Shown: positions 4,920-10,948, numbered from the stretch's first letter. The stretch is 10,948 nucleotides of DNA from Eubacteriales Family XIII. Incertae Sedis bacterium (GCA_031257215.1 JAIRPC010000066.1:1-10948), one strand, 5' to 3'. Notes: generated from the letters alone by a model not told the origin. Numbers and translations: made by a program.

Positions 4920-6972
4920 CGTCAGGCTCGTCGGCGGCGTGGGTCCGAGGAAGGCGGCTGTCCTTGAATCGCTCGGCGTGCGGACGATCAAGGATCTGCT
5001 CTACAATTTTCCGAGGACGTATGAGGACCGCCGGAACAGGGTTTCGGTCGGCGCGCTGAAAGACGGCGTGGCGGCTGCTTTCGCGGCAAGCGTCCTGTCG
5101 GTTTCCGCAAAGCCCGCATATTACGCCAAGGGCAAAAAGACCCCGTTCACCGTCCTCGTGGGCGACGATACGGGCGCGGTCGAGATAGTGTTCTTCAATT
5201 CCCGTTACATGGACAAGATTTTTGTTACAGGCAAGCAGTTCCTGTTCTTCGGGATGCCGCAGAGGAACAAGGGGCGGTTGCAGCTGATACACCCCGATTT
5301 TGAGAACGCAGCAGAGGGCGGCGAATATTCGGGGCATGGGATCATGCCGATATACGCCCTGAAAAGCGGGCTTTCGCAGAGGGACATGCAGAAATGGCAC
5401 GAGGAAGCACTGGCCGCCGCGGAGCTGGTGGAGGAGTACCTCCCGGAGCGCGTCGTGGCGGAGGGAAAGCTCTGCGGCATATCGCGGGCGCTGTCGGACA
5501 TACATTTCCCCGAGGACAAGGAAGCGCTGCGCCAGGCGAAATACCGGCTGGTGTTCGAGGAGCTGCTGCTGCTCCAAGCGGGGCTGATGCGGCTAAAACT
5601 CGGGCGGGAATCGGGTCAGCGCGGCACGGCGAAGACCGCGGATGTGACCGCCGAGGGCTTCGAGGGGCTGTTGCCGTTCTCGTTCACGGGGGCGCAACGC
5701 AGGGTCGTAGGCGAGGTGTTCGCGGACATGCGGTCGGAGCGGGCGATGAACAGGCTCGTGCAGGGGGATGTCGGCTCGGGCAAGACGGCGGTGGCGGCGG
5801 CGGCGATATACAAGGCGGTCAAGAGCGGCTACCAGGCGGTGCTGATGGCGCCGACGGAGATATTGGCGCGGCAGCACTACGGTGATCTCTCGGCGCTGTT
5901 CGAGGGCAGGCTCAAAACGGCGCTCATAACGTCGGGGCTGCCGGCCGCCGAGCGCGAGGCGCTTTTGGGCGGGCTCGCGTCGGGCGAGGTGGATCTGGCG
6001 GTAGGGACGCACGCGCTCATACAGCCTGATGTGGCGTTCGGAAATCTGGGTCTGGCGATAACTGACGAGCAGCACCGCTTCGGTGTGGGGCAGCGCGTGG
6101 CGATAGCGAGGAAAGGGGGCGCGGTTCCCGACATCCTCGTCATGACGGCCACGCCCATCCCCAGGTCGCTGGCTTTCGTGCTTTACGGCGACCTGGATAT
6201 GTCCGTGATAGACGAGATGCCGCCGGGCAGGCGCAGGATTGCGACCAGGTCTGTGGGGCAGGGCGGGCGCGGCGAGGTCTATGATTTTGCCGCCGCCGAG
6301 ATAGAAAAAGGCGGTCAGGCCTATGTCGTAGCGCCGCTGATCGAGGATGGCGAGGACGGCAGCGTCACTGCGGGGCTGCGTTCTGCCGAGAGCCTTTTTG
6401 AGGAACTGACAGAGAGATTCCCGTCGCGCCGCGTCGCGTTGCTCCACGGGCAGATGAAGCAGCGGGAAAAGGATGCCGTGATGTCGGAGTTCTCGGCGGG
6501 CGGGATAGACGTGCTCGTGTCCACCGTCGTGATAGAGGTCGGCGTGAACGTGCCGAACGCCACGCTCATGGTCGTGGAGAACGCGGAGCGCTTCGGGCTG
6601 GCACAGCTCCACCAGCTGCGCGGCAGGGTGGGGCGCGGCAGGGCGCAGTCGTACTGCGTGCTGATACTGGGCTCGGAGTCGGGGGACGCGGCGGAGCGCG
6701 CGCGCGCCATGACCGAGACGGACGACGGCTTCAAGATCGCGGAGCTGGATCTCTCCATGCGCGGCCCCGGCGAGCTGTTCGGGGTGCGGCAGCACGGCAT
6801 ACCGACCCTGCGCATAGCCGATCTGGCCCGCCATATCCGCGTGGCGGAGAGGTCTAAGAACACGGCGAGGGCCTTGCTTGAAAGCGACCCCATGCTGGCG
6901 AAGCCCGAGAACAGGGCGTTTGGCGACAAGGTGGAGTCGCTTTTCAAGGATGTAACGGAGGTAGGATTGTAA
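4894..6972 (+). CDS. recG: ATP-dependent DNA helicase RecG
   Basis: Superfamily 2 DNA translocase that reverses stalled replication forks and processes Holliday junctions and R-loops. The 692-aa length is normal. The N-terminal wedge begins with the helix-hairpin-like GVGPRKAAVLESLGV and DLLYNFPRTYEDR, followed by the OB-fold. Helicase motifs appear in order: Walker A GDVGSGKTAVAA (about 291-302), the II-box DEQH (391-394) with RFGVGQR, motif III TATPIPRSL (about 418-426), EMPPGRR, then the second RecA lobe with LLHGQMKQREKD, STVVIEVGVNVPNA and QLHQLRGRVGRG (motif VI). The C-terminal DLSMRGPGELFGVRQHG region is typical. The ATG at 4894 has GAGG nine nt upstream, inside the end of the Asp23-family gene, so translation is probably coupled. 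The stop overlaps the rsmD start by one base. Confidence 0.98.
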   Translation: MQGIDPQASVRLVGGVGPRKAAVLESLGVRTIKDLLYNFPRTYEDRRNRVSVGALKDGVAAAFAASVLSVSAKPAYYAKGKKTPFTVLVGDDTGAVEIVFFNSRYMDKIFVTGKQFLFFGMPQRNKGRLQLIHPDFENAAEGGEYSGHGIMPIYALKSGLSQRDMQKWHEEALAAAELVEEYLPERVVAEGKLCGISRALSDIHFPEDKEALRQAKYRLVFEELLLLQAGLMRLKLGRESGQRGTAKTADVTAEGFEGLLPFSFTGAQRRVVGEVFADMRSERAMNRLVQGDVGSGKTAVAAAAIYKAVKSGYQAVLMAPTEILARQHYGDLSALFEGRLKTALITSGLPAAEREALLGGLASGEVDLAVGTHALIQPDVAFGNLGLAITDEQHRFGVGQRVAIARKGGAVPDILVMTATPIPRSLAFVLYGDLDMSVIDEMPPGRRRIATRSVGQGGRGEVYDFAAAEIEKGGQAYVVAPLIEDGEDGSVTAGLRSAESLFEELTERFPSRRVALLHGQMKQREKDAVMSEFSAGGIDVLVSTVVIEVGVNVPNATLMVVENAERFGLAQLHQLRGRVGRGRAQSYCVLILGSESGDAAERARAMTETDDGFKIAELDLSMRGPGELFGVRQHGIPTLRIADLARHIRVAERSKNTARALLESDPMLAKPENRAFGDKVESLFKDVTEVGL

Positions 6973-7511
6973 TGCGTGTGATAACGGGAGAATATAAAGG
7001 AAGGAAACTTGTCTGTCCGTCGGGCGATGAAGTCAGGCCGACATCGGACAAGGTGAAGGAAGCCATTTTCAGCATGATAGCGGAAAGGGTCGTAGGCGCG
7101 TCGTGCCTGGATCTTTTCGCGGGCACGGGAGCGCTCGGCATCGAAGCCCTGTCGCGCGGCGCGAAGGGCTGCCTGTTCTGCGAGTCATCGCCCGCCGCGT
7201 ATGCCGCGCTCACGGAAAACCTGCGGTTCGCGGAGAGGGCCCGCAGTTACAAGACGGACTTCAGGGCGCTCCTGCGCCGCCTGCGCTCCGGCGAAAAAGC
7301 GGACATCGTTTTTGTTGACCCGCCCTATCAGGCAGGCTATTATTCGGAAGTGATGAAAATGCTGCTGGATTATGATATCATTAACACAGGCGGCTTGGCC
7401 GTGCTGGAACGCCATGCCGGAGAGCCGCAGGACTATACTGGATTCTTGCCATTACGCATCAGAAAATACGGCAAGACACAGGTGGAGATTTACGAGAAAA
7501 CAACTTTATGA
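6972..7511 (+). CDS. rsmD: 16S rRNA (guanine-966-N2)-methyltransferase
   Basis: S-adenosylmethionine-dependent enzyme that methylates G966 of 16S rRNA in the 30S head. The 179 aa fit the RsmD family. It starts MRVITGEYKGRKL, the usual RsmD opening, then RPTSDKVKEAIFSMI. The SAM-binding motif I is LDLFAGTGALGIEALSRGA (about 47-65), and the catalytic motif DPPY is at residues 116-119 (VFVDPPYQAG). The ATG shares a base with the recG stop (TAATG) and has GGAGG ten nt upstream. Its stop overlaps the coaD start by four bases (ATGA). rsmD immediately before coaD is a widespread bacterial pair, which supports both calls. Confidence 0.97.
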   Translation: MRVITGEYKGRKLVCPSGDEVRPTSDKVKEAIFSMIAERVVGASCLDLFAGTGALGIEALSRGAKGCLFCESSPAAYAALTENLRFAERARSYKTDFRALLRRLRSGEKADIVFVDPPYQAGYYSEVMKMLLDYDIINTGGLAVLERHAGEPQDYTGFLPLRIRKYGKTQVEIYEKTTL

Positions 7512-8002
7512 AACTAAAAAAAATGCTATACGCGGGTACATTTGACCCAATAACAAGCGGCCATCTCGACATCATCAAGCGCGCCGCCGAGCTTGCGGAC
7601 GTGCTTGTCGTAGGGGTGCTTACCAATTCGTCGAAGCGCTGCCATTTCACGCTGGAAGAACGGCTCGAAATGATAGACATCGCGGTAGCGGGCATAGACG
7701 GAGTGGTCGTGGACAGCTTCGGCGGGCTGCTCGCGGACTATGCGAAGGACAATAACGTTGACGCGGTCGTCAGAGGGCTGCGCGCCACGATGGATTTCGA
7801 ATACGAGCTGCAGATGGCGCAGATGAACGCGCGTCTGACCGGCGGCGAGGCCGAGACGTTGTTTCTCATGACCGACCCGAAATATTCATTCGTCAGCTCA
7901 AGCCTCATCAAAGAGGTTTTTTTCCTCGGAGGCGAAATAAAGGGCTTGGTACCTGACGAGGTGTATGATTATATGTGTTTGCACAGGAAGGAGACAAAAT
8001 GA
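7508..8002 (+). CDS. coaD: Phosphopantetheine adenylyltransferase
   Basis: Transfers AMP from ATP to 4'-phosphopantetheine to make dephospho-CoA, the fourth step of CoA synthesis; a soluble hexamer in characterised members. The 164 aa are typical. Visible are the nucleotidyltransferase signature AGTFDPITSGHLDII with the TxGH motif (16-19, His19), VVRGLRATMDFEYELQMAQ and YSFVSSSLIKEV, all diagnostic of CoaD. The start ATG overlaps the rsmD stop in ATGA, with no good Shine-Dalgarno directly upstream, so translation probably depends on reinitiation. An internal ATG six codons in (7523) is also close to the usual N terminus. The stop overlaps the next gene in another ATGA. Confidence 0.97.
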   Translation: MKLKKMLYAGTFDPITSGHLDIIKRAAELADVLVVGVLTNSSKRCHFTLEERLEMIDIAVAGIDGVVVDSFGGLLADYAKDNNVDAVVRGLRATMDFEYELQMAQMNARLTGGEAETLFLMTDPKYSFVSSSLIKEVFFLGGEIKGLVPDEVYDYMCLHRKETK

Positions 8003-8532
8003 AAGTTCTTGAGCTTTTAGAGGAGATAGAGGAGATCTGCGAAACGAGTTCCAGCATGCCGCTCATCTCGAACAAAATCGTCGTGGACAAGGCCGAGCTG
8101 ATGGAGATTGTGAAGGAAGTGCGCCAGGCGCTGCCCGACGAGATCCAGCAGGCGCAGTTCATAAAGAACGAGAGGGAGCGGATTCTCGAGGAAGCGAAGC
8201 AGGAATACTCGCTGCTCATAAAGGACGCCGAGAAGCAGGCCGAGGTGATGGTAGACCAGCACGAGATAACCGAGCGCGCGAAGGAGCGGTCGAACGACAT
8301 CATGACGAAAACGAAGCAGGAGGTCAAGAAGCTCCAGCTGAACACGTTCGAATATATAGACGAGATACTGCGCGACTTCCAGCAGACGATGGACACGATC
8401 GACGGCAGGTATATCCAGGAGATGTTCCAAAATATCCAGCAGACGTTCGAAAACATCGGCGCGAAGCTGAACAGCAACAGGAGCGAGATAAAAGAGCTCG
8501 CGTACAAAACGCAAATCGGCGATGATATGTAA
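7999..8532 (+). CDS. Predicted coiled-coil protein of the coaD-tmcAL operon
   Basis: A 177-aa, highly charged protein with no signal peptide or membrane helix. Long helical segments rich in Glu, Lys, Gln and Arg run from about residue 30 to 135 (for example FIKNERERILEEAKQEYSLL and ITERAKERSNDIMTKTKQE) with heptad-like spacing, followed by a second helical stretch (NTFEYIDEILRDFQQ to 165). Similar clostridial genes between coaD and ylbM are usually labelled ATPase or V-type ATPase subunit H-like because of the coiled coil; I see no nucleotide-binding motif, so that name should not be taken as function. A DivIVA-like scaffold is another guess. The start at 7999 is chosen over an upstream in-frame ATG at 7975 because AGGAAGGAG lies 5 nt before it and it makes an ATGA overlap with coaD. 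Confidence 0.8.
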   Translation: MKVLELLEEIEEICETSSSMPLISNKIVVDKAELMEIVKEVRQALPDEIQQAQFIKNERERILEEAKQEYSLLIKDAEKQAEVMVDQHEITERAKERSNDIMTKTKQEVKKLQLNTFEYIDEILRDFQQTMDTIDGRYIQEMFQNIQQTFENIGAKLNSNRSEIKELAYKTQIGDDM

Positions 8533-8648
8533 TGGCGGCGCCTCCCTCGGCAGACGTGTGTCTAGGCGGCGCAACAATTTTGCCAAGGCAGTCCAATAAT
8601 CAAGGCAGTCCAATAATAATGAAGGAAACAGGATTTATGTAATGGCGG
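8526..8648 (+). repeat. 13-bp direct repeat of a stop/start junction flanking a 97-nt insert
   Basis: TATGTAATGGCGG occurs at 8526-8538, covering the stop codon of the coiled-coil gene, and again at 8636-8648, covering the tmcAL start codon. Similarity continues for five more bases with two C/T differences. The copies are offset by 110 nt. Removing one copy and the 97 nt between would leave TAATGGCGG, a one-base stop/start overlap exactly like recG/rsmD. Between the copies lie a small hairpin (CGCCT 8539-8543 with AGGCG 8564-8568, and AGAC/GTCT inside) and the tandem repeat at 8584-8617. Confidence 0.75.
8584..8617 (+). repeat. Perfect 17-bp tandem repeat, two copies
   Basis: CAAGGCAGTCCAATAAT is present at 8584-8600 and again, without a gap or a mismatch, at 8601-8617. 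It lies in the spacer before tmcAL, ending about 25 nt before the start codon. Exact identity suggests recent duplication by slippage or a maintained binding site. Confidence 0.95.
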
Positions 8649-9925
8649 TGCTTGGAATAATAGCCGAATATGACCCCTTTCATAACGGTCACCTGTATCA
8701 CCTGAAAGAGTCGTTGACACGGACCGGCGCGGAGGCGTCGGTCTGCGTTATGAGTGGGTGCTTCACGCAGCGCGGCCTGCCCGCCATGTTCGGGAAGCGC
8801 GCCCGCGCCGGAGCCGCCGCGGGGTGCGGTGTTGACCTCGTGATAGAGCTGCCCTTTGTGTACGCCGCGAACAACGCGGAATATTTCGCGCGCGGGGCGG
8901 TCCGGATACTGGACGGGCTTGGCGTAGTGGACTTCCTGTCCTTCGGCAGCGAGTCGGGCGAGGTGGCGGCGCTGTCGGAGGTGGCCGCGCTTTTCGCGGA
9001 CGATTCTGCCGAGCTGAACGCGGCGGTGCGTAGCGGGATGTCGGACGGCCTGAGCTATCCCGCGGCGCGCGACAGGGCGGTGGCGGAGCTGCTCGGCGCG
9101 GGCGCGGCGGCGCTCATGCGCGAACCGAACAACATACTCGCGATAGAATACATGAAAGAGCTGCGCCGCCAGGGGAGCGCCATAGAGCCTTTCACGATAA
9201 AGCGCTACGCGGCGGGCGCGGGCGAGGTGAACGAGGGAGCGCGGGTGGCCGGCGCCACAGCGATACGCGGTATGTTCGAGCGCGGCGGCGGGCGAAAGGA
9301 GGGTGACGCGGCGGAAGGTGGTGCGGCGGCAGACGGTATGCCCCATCGCGGCGGAGATGACCCCTTTGCCTTCCTGCCCGAAAGCTCCGCAAACGCTATG
9401 CGCGAATATATAGCGAACGGCAGCCCCCTAGCTTCGGCGGAGGCACTGTTCCCGTTTTTGGCGTATGCCGTCATCATGGCGGGAAGCGGATGCGCCGGCG
9501 GATCGGCCGGACGCGGGTTTGAATTGGCCGAAATACTCTCGGCCACGGAAGGGCTGGAGAACAGGCTCGTGTCGGCCGTGCGCCGCGCGAGCAATATGTA
9601 TGAAGCTGTCAGATATACCAAAACGAGGCGGTACACGGAGACGCGCGTCAGACGGCTTATCCTGCACACGGTGGCGGGGCTGACAAAGGAGCTGATGGCG
9701 GCAGCGGAAAAAGAGCCGCCCTACGCGAGGGTGCTCGCGTTCACGGAGAAGGGCGCGAAGCTCATACGCCGCGCGAAAAAAGAGGGAGGCATCCCATTCG
9801 TATCGAACTCAAGAACGGAAAAAGAGCTGTGCGCCGCCGCGCCGGTCACCGCCGGCTTCGACCGAAAAGCGGAGGAGCTGTACGGGCTGCTGCGGGGAGA
9901 GGGCGCAAAGCGGCCGCATGTATAA
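8642..9925 (+). CDS. tmcAL: tRNA(Met) cytidine acetate ligase (TmcAL/YlbM)
   Basis: Activates acetate with ATP to acetyl-AMP and acetylates the wobble cytidine 34 of elongator tRNA-Met (ac4C), which helps decoding of AUG against AUA. The 427 aa are slightly long for the family. The nucleotidyltransferase-type motif IIAEYDPFHNGHLYHL has HNGH at residues 14-17. Further family blocks are MSGCFTQRG (37-45), DLVIELPFVYAANNAEYFA, FGSESG, EPNNILAIEYMKEL and the C-terminal TKTRRYTETRVRRLILH. A Gly/Ala/Asp-rich stretch near residues 213-242 (about 9280-9370) looks like a low-complexity insertion. The ATG at 8642 gives the correct N terminus, with AGG nine nt upstream. It is the last gene of the operon; no intrinsic terminator is evident after it. 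Acetylation at C34 may matter more than usual here, given the heavy use of ATA codons. Confidence 0.93.
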   Translation: MAVLGIIAEYDPFHNGHLYHLKESLTRTGAEASVCVMSGCFTQRGLPAMFGKRARAGAAAGCGVDLVIELPFVYAANNAEYFARGAVRILDGLGVVDFLSFGSESGEVAALSEVAALFADDSAELNAAVRSGMSDGLSYPAARDRAVAELLGAGAAALMREPNNILAIEYMKELRRQGSAIEPFTIKRYAAGAGEVNEGARVAGATAIRGMFERGGGRKEGDAAEGGAAADGMPHRGGDDPFAFLPESSANAMREYIANGSPLASAEALFPFLAYAVIMAGSGCAGGSAGRGFELAEILSATEGLENRLVSAVRRASNMYEAVRYTKTRRYTETRVRRLILHTVAGLTKELMAAAEKEPPYARVLAFTEKGAKLIRRAKKEGGIPFVSNSRTEKELCAAAPVTAGFDRKAEELYGLLRGEGAKRPHV

Positions 9926-9990
9926 CGAAATGGCCTAAGCCTTATGGGTTCATATCCGGCATAGCCTAAACGATACACCTCGAAATCCCC

Positions 9991-10004
9991 AAATCGTACG
10001 ATTT
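9991..10004. promoter_or_regulatory. 14-bp perfect palindrome, candidate antitoxin operator
   Basis: AAATCGTACGATTT is a perfect palindrome 44 bp upstream of the -35 box of the toxin-antitoxin promoter. Related sequence recurs at the -10 box (GTACGATA, 10070-10077) and around the antitoxin start codon (AAATCGAACGATGG, 10095-10108, 11 of 14 matches). Phd/YefM proteins repress their own operons through short palindromes, which makes this a natural binding-site candidate. It is followed by an AT-rich inverted repeat, TTTTATTA/TAATAAAA (10002-10018). Confidence 0.55.
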
Positions 10005-10047
10005 TATTATTAATAAAAATATTTCTGCACATTTTCTCTCTTTTCTC

Positions 10048-10076
10048 TTGACTTTTCCCTCGTTCTATTGTACGAT
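10048..10076 (+). promoter_or_regulatory. Promoter of the toxin-antitoxin operon
   Basis: TTGACT (10048-10053), exactly 17 bp, then TACGAT (10071-10076). Each box differs from consensus at one position. Transcription would begin near 10083, about 22 nt before the antitoxin ATG, just leaving room for the AAAGGAGG ribosome-binding site at 10087-10094. The -10 box overlaps a TGTA-N7-TACA inverted repeat (10069-10083), consistent with autoregulation by the antitoxin. A pyrimidine-rich tract surrounds the -35 box (about 10032-10067). Confidence 0.75.
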
Positions 10077-10104
10077 ATATACAGAGAAAGGAGGAAATCG
10101 AACG

Positions 10105-10518
10105 ATGGAAATTACTGCCACTGAATTGAAAAACAACCTAGGTAAATATCTCAAGATGGCGCGCACGGAGGATATTGTCATAACGAAGAACGGAACGCCG
10201 TCCGTGTGCTTGACGGCGTATACGCCGAAAGCGTCCGAAAAAACGGAAAACGCGGATTCGCTGTACGATTTTTCCGTGCCTGAGCCAGCCCTTCTGCGCG
10301 AGAGCCCTCTGCCAGCGGAAATCGAGTCGTACGACACGGGCGAATGGCTCATCACGCATGATGGGGAGCCGGTAGCGAGCATCGTACCCGCGAGGAAAAA
10401 ACGCAGACTTGGGTTCATTACGACCGGCGGGCCTATGAGCGACGAGGAAGTTGCCGCGCTGATGGAGCCCGTGATGACAGAGGAGGAGATAGACGAATGG
10501 CTGAACAAACCGCTGTAA
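10105..10518 (+). CDS. Phd/YefM-family antitoxin, oversized, with two Phd-like hairpins
   Basis: A 137-aa protein that should bind and neutralise the downstream PIN toxin and repress the operon. Residues 1-40 are a classic Phd/YefM N terminus: ITATELKNNLGKYLKMA, then EDIVITKNGTPSV. A second copy of the hairpin motif appears at residues 79-95 (GEWLITHDGEPVASIVP). It is followed by a toxin-binding type tail, RRLGFI and an acidic helix with EEEIDEWL (127-133). Usual family members have about 70-95 residues with one hairpin, so this looks like a fusion or internal duplication linked by residues 41-78. The start at 10105 is set by AAAGGAGG ten nt upstream; an in-frame TTG at 10048 is part of the -35 box. 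The gene overlaps the toxin by 22 nt. Composition is less G+C-rich than the core operon, consistent with acquisition. Confidence 0.87.
   Translation: MEITATELKNNLGKYLKMARTEDIVITKNGTPSVCLTAYTPKASEKTENADSLYDFSVPEPALLRESPLPAEIESYDTGEWLITHDGEPVASIVPARKKRRLGFITTGGPMSDEEVAALMEPVMTEEEIDEWLNKPL
10481..10488 (+). promoter_or_regulatory. Toxin ribosome-binding site inside the antitoxin gene
   Basis: AGGAGGAG lies within the antitoxin reading frame, eight nt before the toxin ATG at 10497. It doubles as Glu-Glu codons of the antitoxin tail. It fixes the toxin start and shows translational coupling of the two genes. Confidence 0.8.
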
Positions 10519-10913
10519 AAAACTTTTTGCTTGATTCTCACGCATTTTTTTGGGCTGTCAGCATCGAGGAGTTCGGTAATCTGAGCATGAATGCAAGAGC
10601 TGCCATCGAGAGCCGCAAAGCTCGGATTTTCGTTTCTTCCGTGAGCGCTTACGAGCTGGCAAACAAATACCATCGGGGCAAGCTGCCTGAGTATGAAAGC
10701 ATCAACAAGAACCTACCCGCCGTCATCGAAACGCTCGGCGCGGAAGTGCTGCCCGTCAGCCTGGCGCATGCCGAAACAGCCGCGCTGCTCGACTGGGAAC
10801 ACCGCGACCCCTTTGACCGTATGCTCGTAGCGCAGGCGCATGTGGACGGCCTGGTATTGATTACAAAAGACGCCTGCCTACGCGAGTGCCCGCATGCCGA
10901 AACGCTCTGGTAG
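10497..10913 (+). CDS. PIN-domain toxin, VapC family
   Basis: A 138-aa single PIN domain, expected to be a Mg2+/Mn2+-dependent ribonuclease; characterised VapC toxins cut tRNA or rRNA when free of antitoxin. The acidic active-site residues are all present: Asp13 in FLLDSHAFFW, Glu53 in VSAYELANKY, Asp104 in HRDPFDRMLVAQA (with Asp107), and Asp125 in LVLITKDA. The closing TLW is typical of this VapC subfamily, which pairs with Phd-type antitoxins. The start at 10497 is backed by the internal AGGAGGAG and gives a seven-residue lead before the usual first strand. It overlaps the antitoxin by 22 nt, the standard arrangement. The RNA target cannot be read from sequence. All catalytic residues are intact, so it is likely active. 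Confidence 0.93.
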   Translation: MAEQTAVKNFLLDSHAFFWAVSIEEFGNLSMNARAAIESRKARIFVSSVSAYELANKYHRGKLPEYESINKNLPAVIETLGAEVLPVSLAHAETAALLDWEHRDPFDRMLVAQAHVDGLVLITKDACLRECPHAETLW

Positions 10914-10928
10914 GCGCGTGTGCCACCG

Positions 10929-10941
10929 GCGGCTGCGCCGC
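10929..10941 (+). other. Small GC-rich hairpin after the toxin gene
   Basis: GCGGC and GCCGC pair around a TGC loop, 15 nt after the toxin stop codon. The window ends seven bases later, so whether a T-run follows is unknown. It could be the start of a terminator or just GC-rich sequence. Confidence 0.3.
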
Positions 10942-10948
10942 GCCGCAG

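Noticed and set aside
5593..6834. Long minus-strand open frame (413 codons) opposite recG
   Set aside because: Its translation is Arg/His/Pro-rich, it has no recognisable motif or ribosome-binding site, and it mirrors a well-conserved helicase gene; a GC-rich shadow.
7975..7998. Earlier ATG at 7975 for the coiled-coil gene
   Set aside because: No ribosome-binding site there, while the ATG at 7999 has AGGAAGGAG five nt upstream and forms the usual ATGA overlap.
8584..8617. CRISPR array
   Set aside because: Only two short copies with no spacer between them and no cas genes nearby.
8600..9346. Minus-strand open frame (248 codons) opposite tmcAL
   Set aside because: Arg-rich composition with no domain features, and fully antisense to a conserved gene.
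9926..10020. Intrinsic terminator of the recG-tmcAL operon
   Set aside because: The only inverted repeats are a loopless palindrome and an AT-only repeat; neither makes a GC-rich hairpin followed by a T-run.
10048..10104. Antitoxin start at the in-frame TTG at 10048
   Set aside because: That TTG is part of the -35 box and lies before the transcription start; the ATG at 10105 has a strong ribosome-binding site and the family's N terminus.

Overview
The window (roughly 60% G+C by eye) looks like the chromosome of a Gram-positive bacterium of the Firmicutes, most likely a clostridial lineage. The reasons are the zinc-ribbon L28, an Asp23/YloU-family gene next to rpmB, and the order recG - rsmD - coaD - coiled-coil protein - tmcAL (ylbM), a familiar clostridial housekeeping block. 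No species can be named. An unusual trait for this G+C is heavy use of ATA for isoleucine (19 of 28 Ile codons in recG).

Left, minus strand (1-4083): tgt (queuosine insertion into tRNA) overlaps by one base a large FtsX/MacB-type ABC permease gene that has no partner ATPase beside it. After an intergenic region with a strong promoter comes the 5' end of a metN-like methionine-importer ATPase, cut by the window edge. The metN promoter and its long leader show it is a separate transcription unit.

Middle (4022-4514): tgt and rpmB diverge from a shared control region with closely overlapping promoter candidates and a GC-rich stem-loop. rpmB appears monocistronic and ends at a clear intrinsic terminator.

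Core plus-strand operon (4515-9925): an Asp23/YloU protein, RecG helicase, RsmD 16S rRNA methyltransferase, CoaD (CoA synthesis), a coiled-coil protein and TmcAL (tRNA-Met ac4C34). The first five genes overlap one another by 26, 1, 4 and 4 nt, indicating one translationally coupled transcript. The Asp23-like gene has no Shine-Dalgarno sequence, and an extended -10 lies so close to its ATG that a leaderless start is likely. The DAK-type gene (yloV/fakA) often found after yloU is absent here. The only break in the tight packing is a 109-nt spacer before tmcAL; it is flanked by a 13-bp direct repeat of the stop/start junction and holds a perfect 17-bp tandem repeat, so it looks like a recent insertion or duplication.

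Right end (9926-10948): a Phd/YefM antitoxin and PIN-domain (VapC) toxin module with its own near-consensus promoter and a repeated palindromic operator candidate. The antitoxin is oversized and seems to carry two copies of the Phd beta-hairpin motif. The toxin start lies inside the antitoxin gene behind a strong internal Shine-Dalgarno. This module is the accessory part of the window and, with the tmcAL spacer and the leaderless Asp23 start, the best target for follow-up. No stretch above 300 bases lacks a gene. I saw no tRNA, rRNA, CRISPR array or intact insertion sequence.
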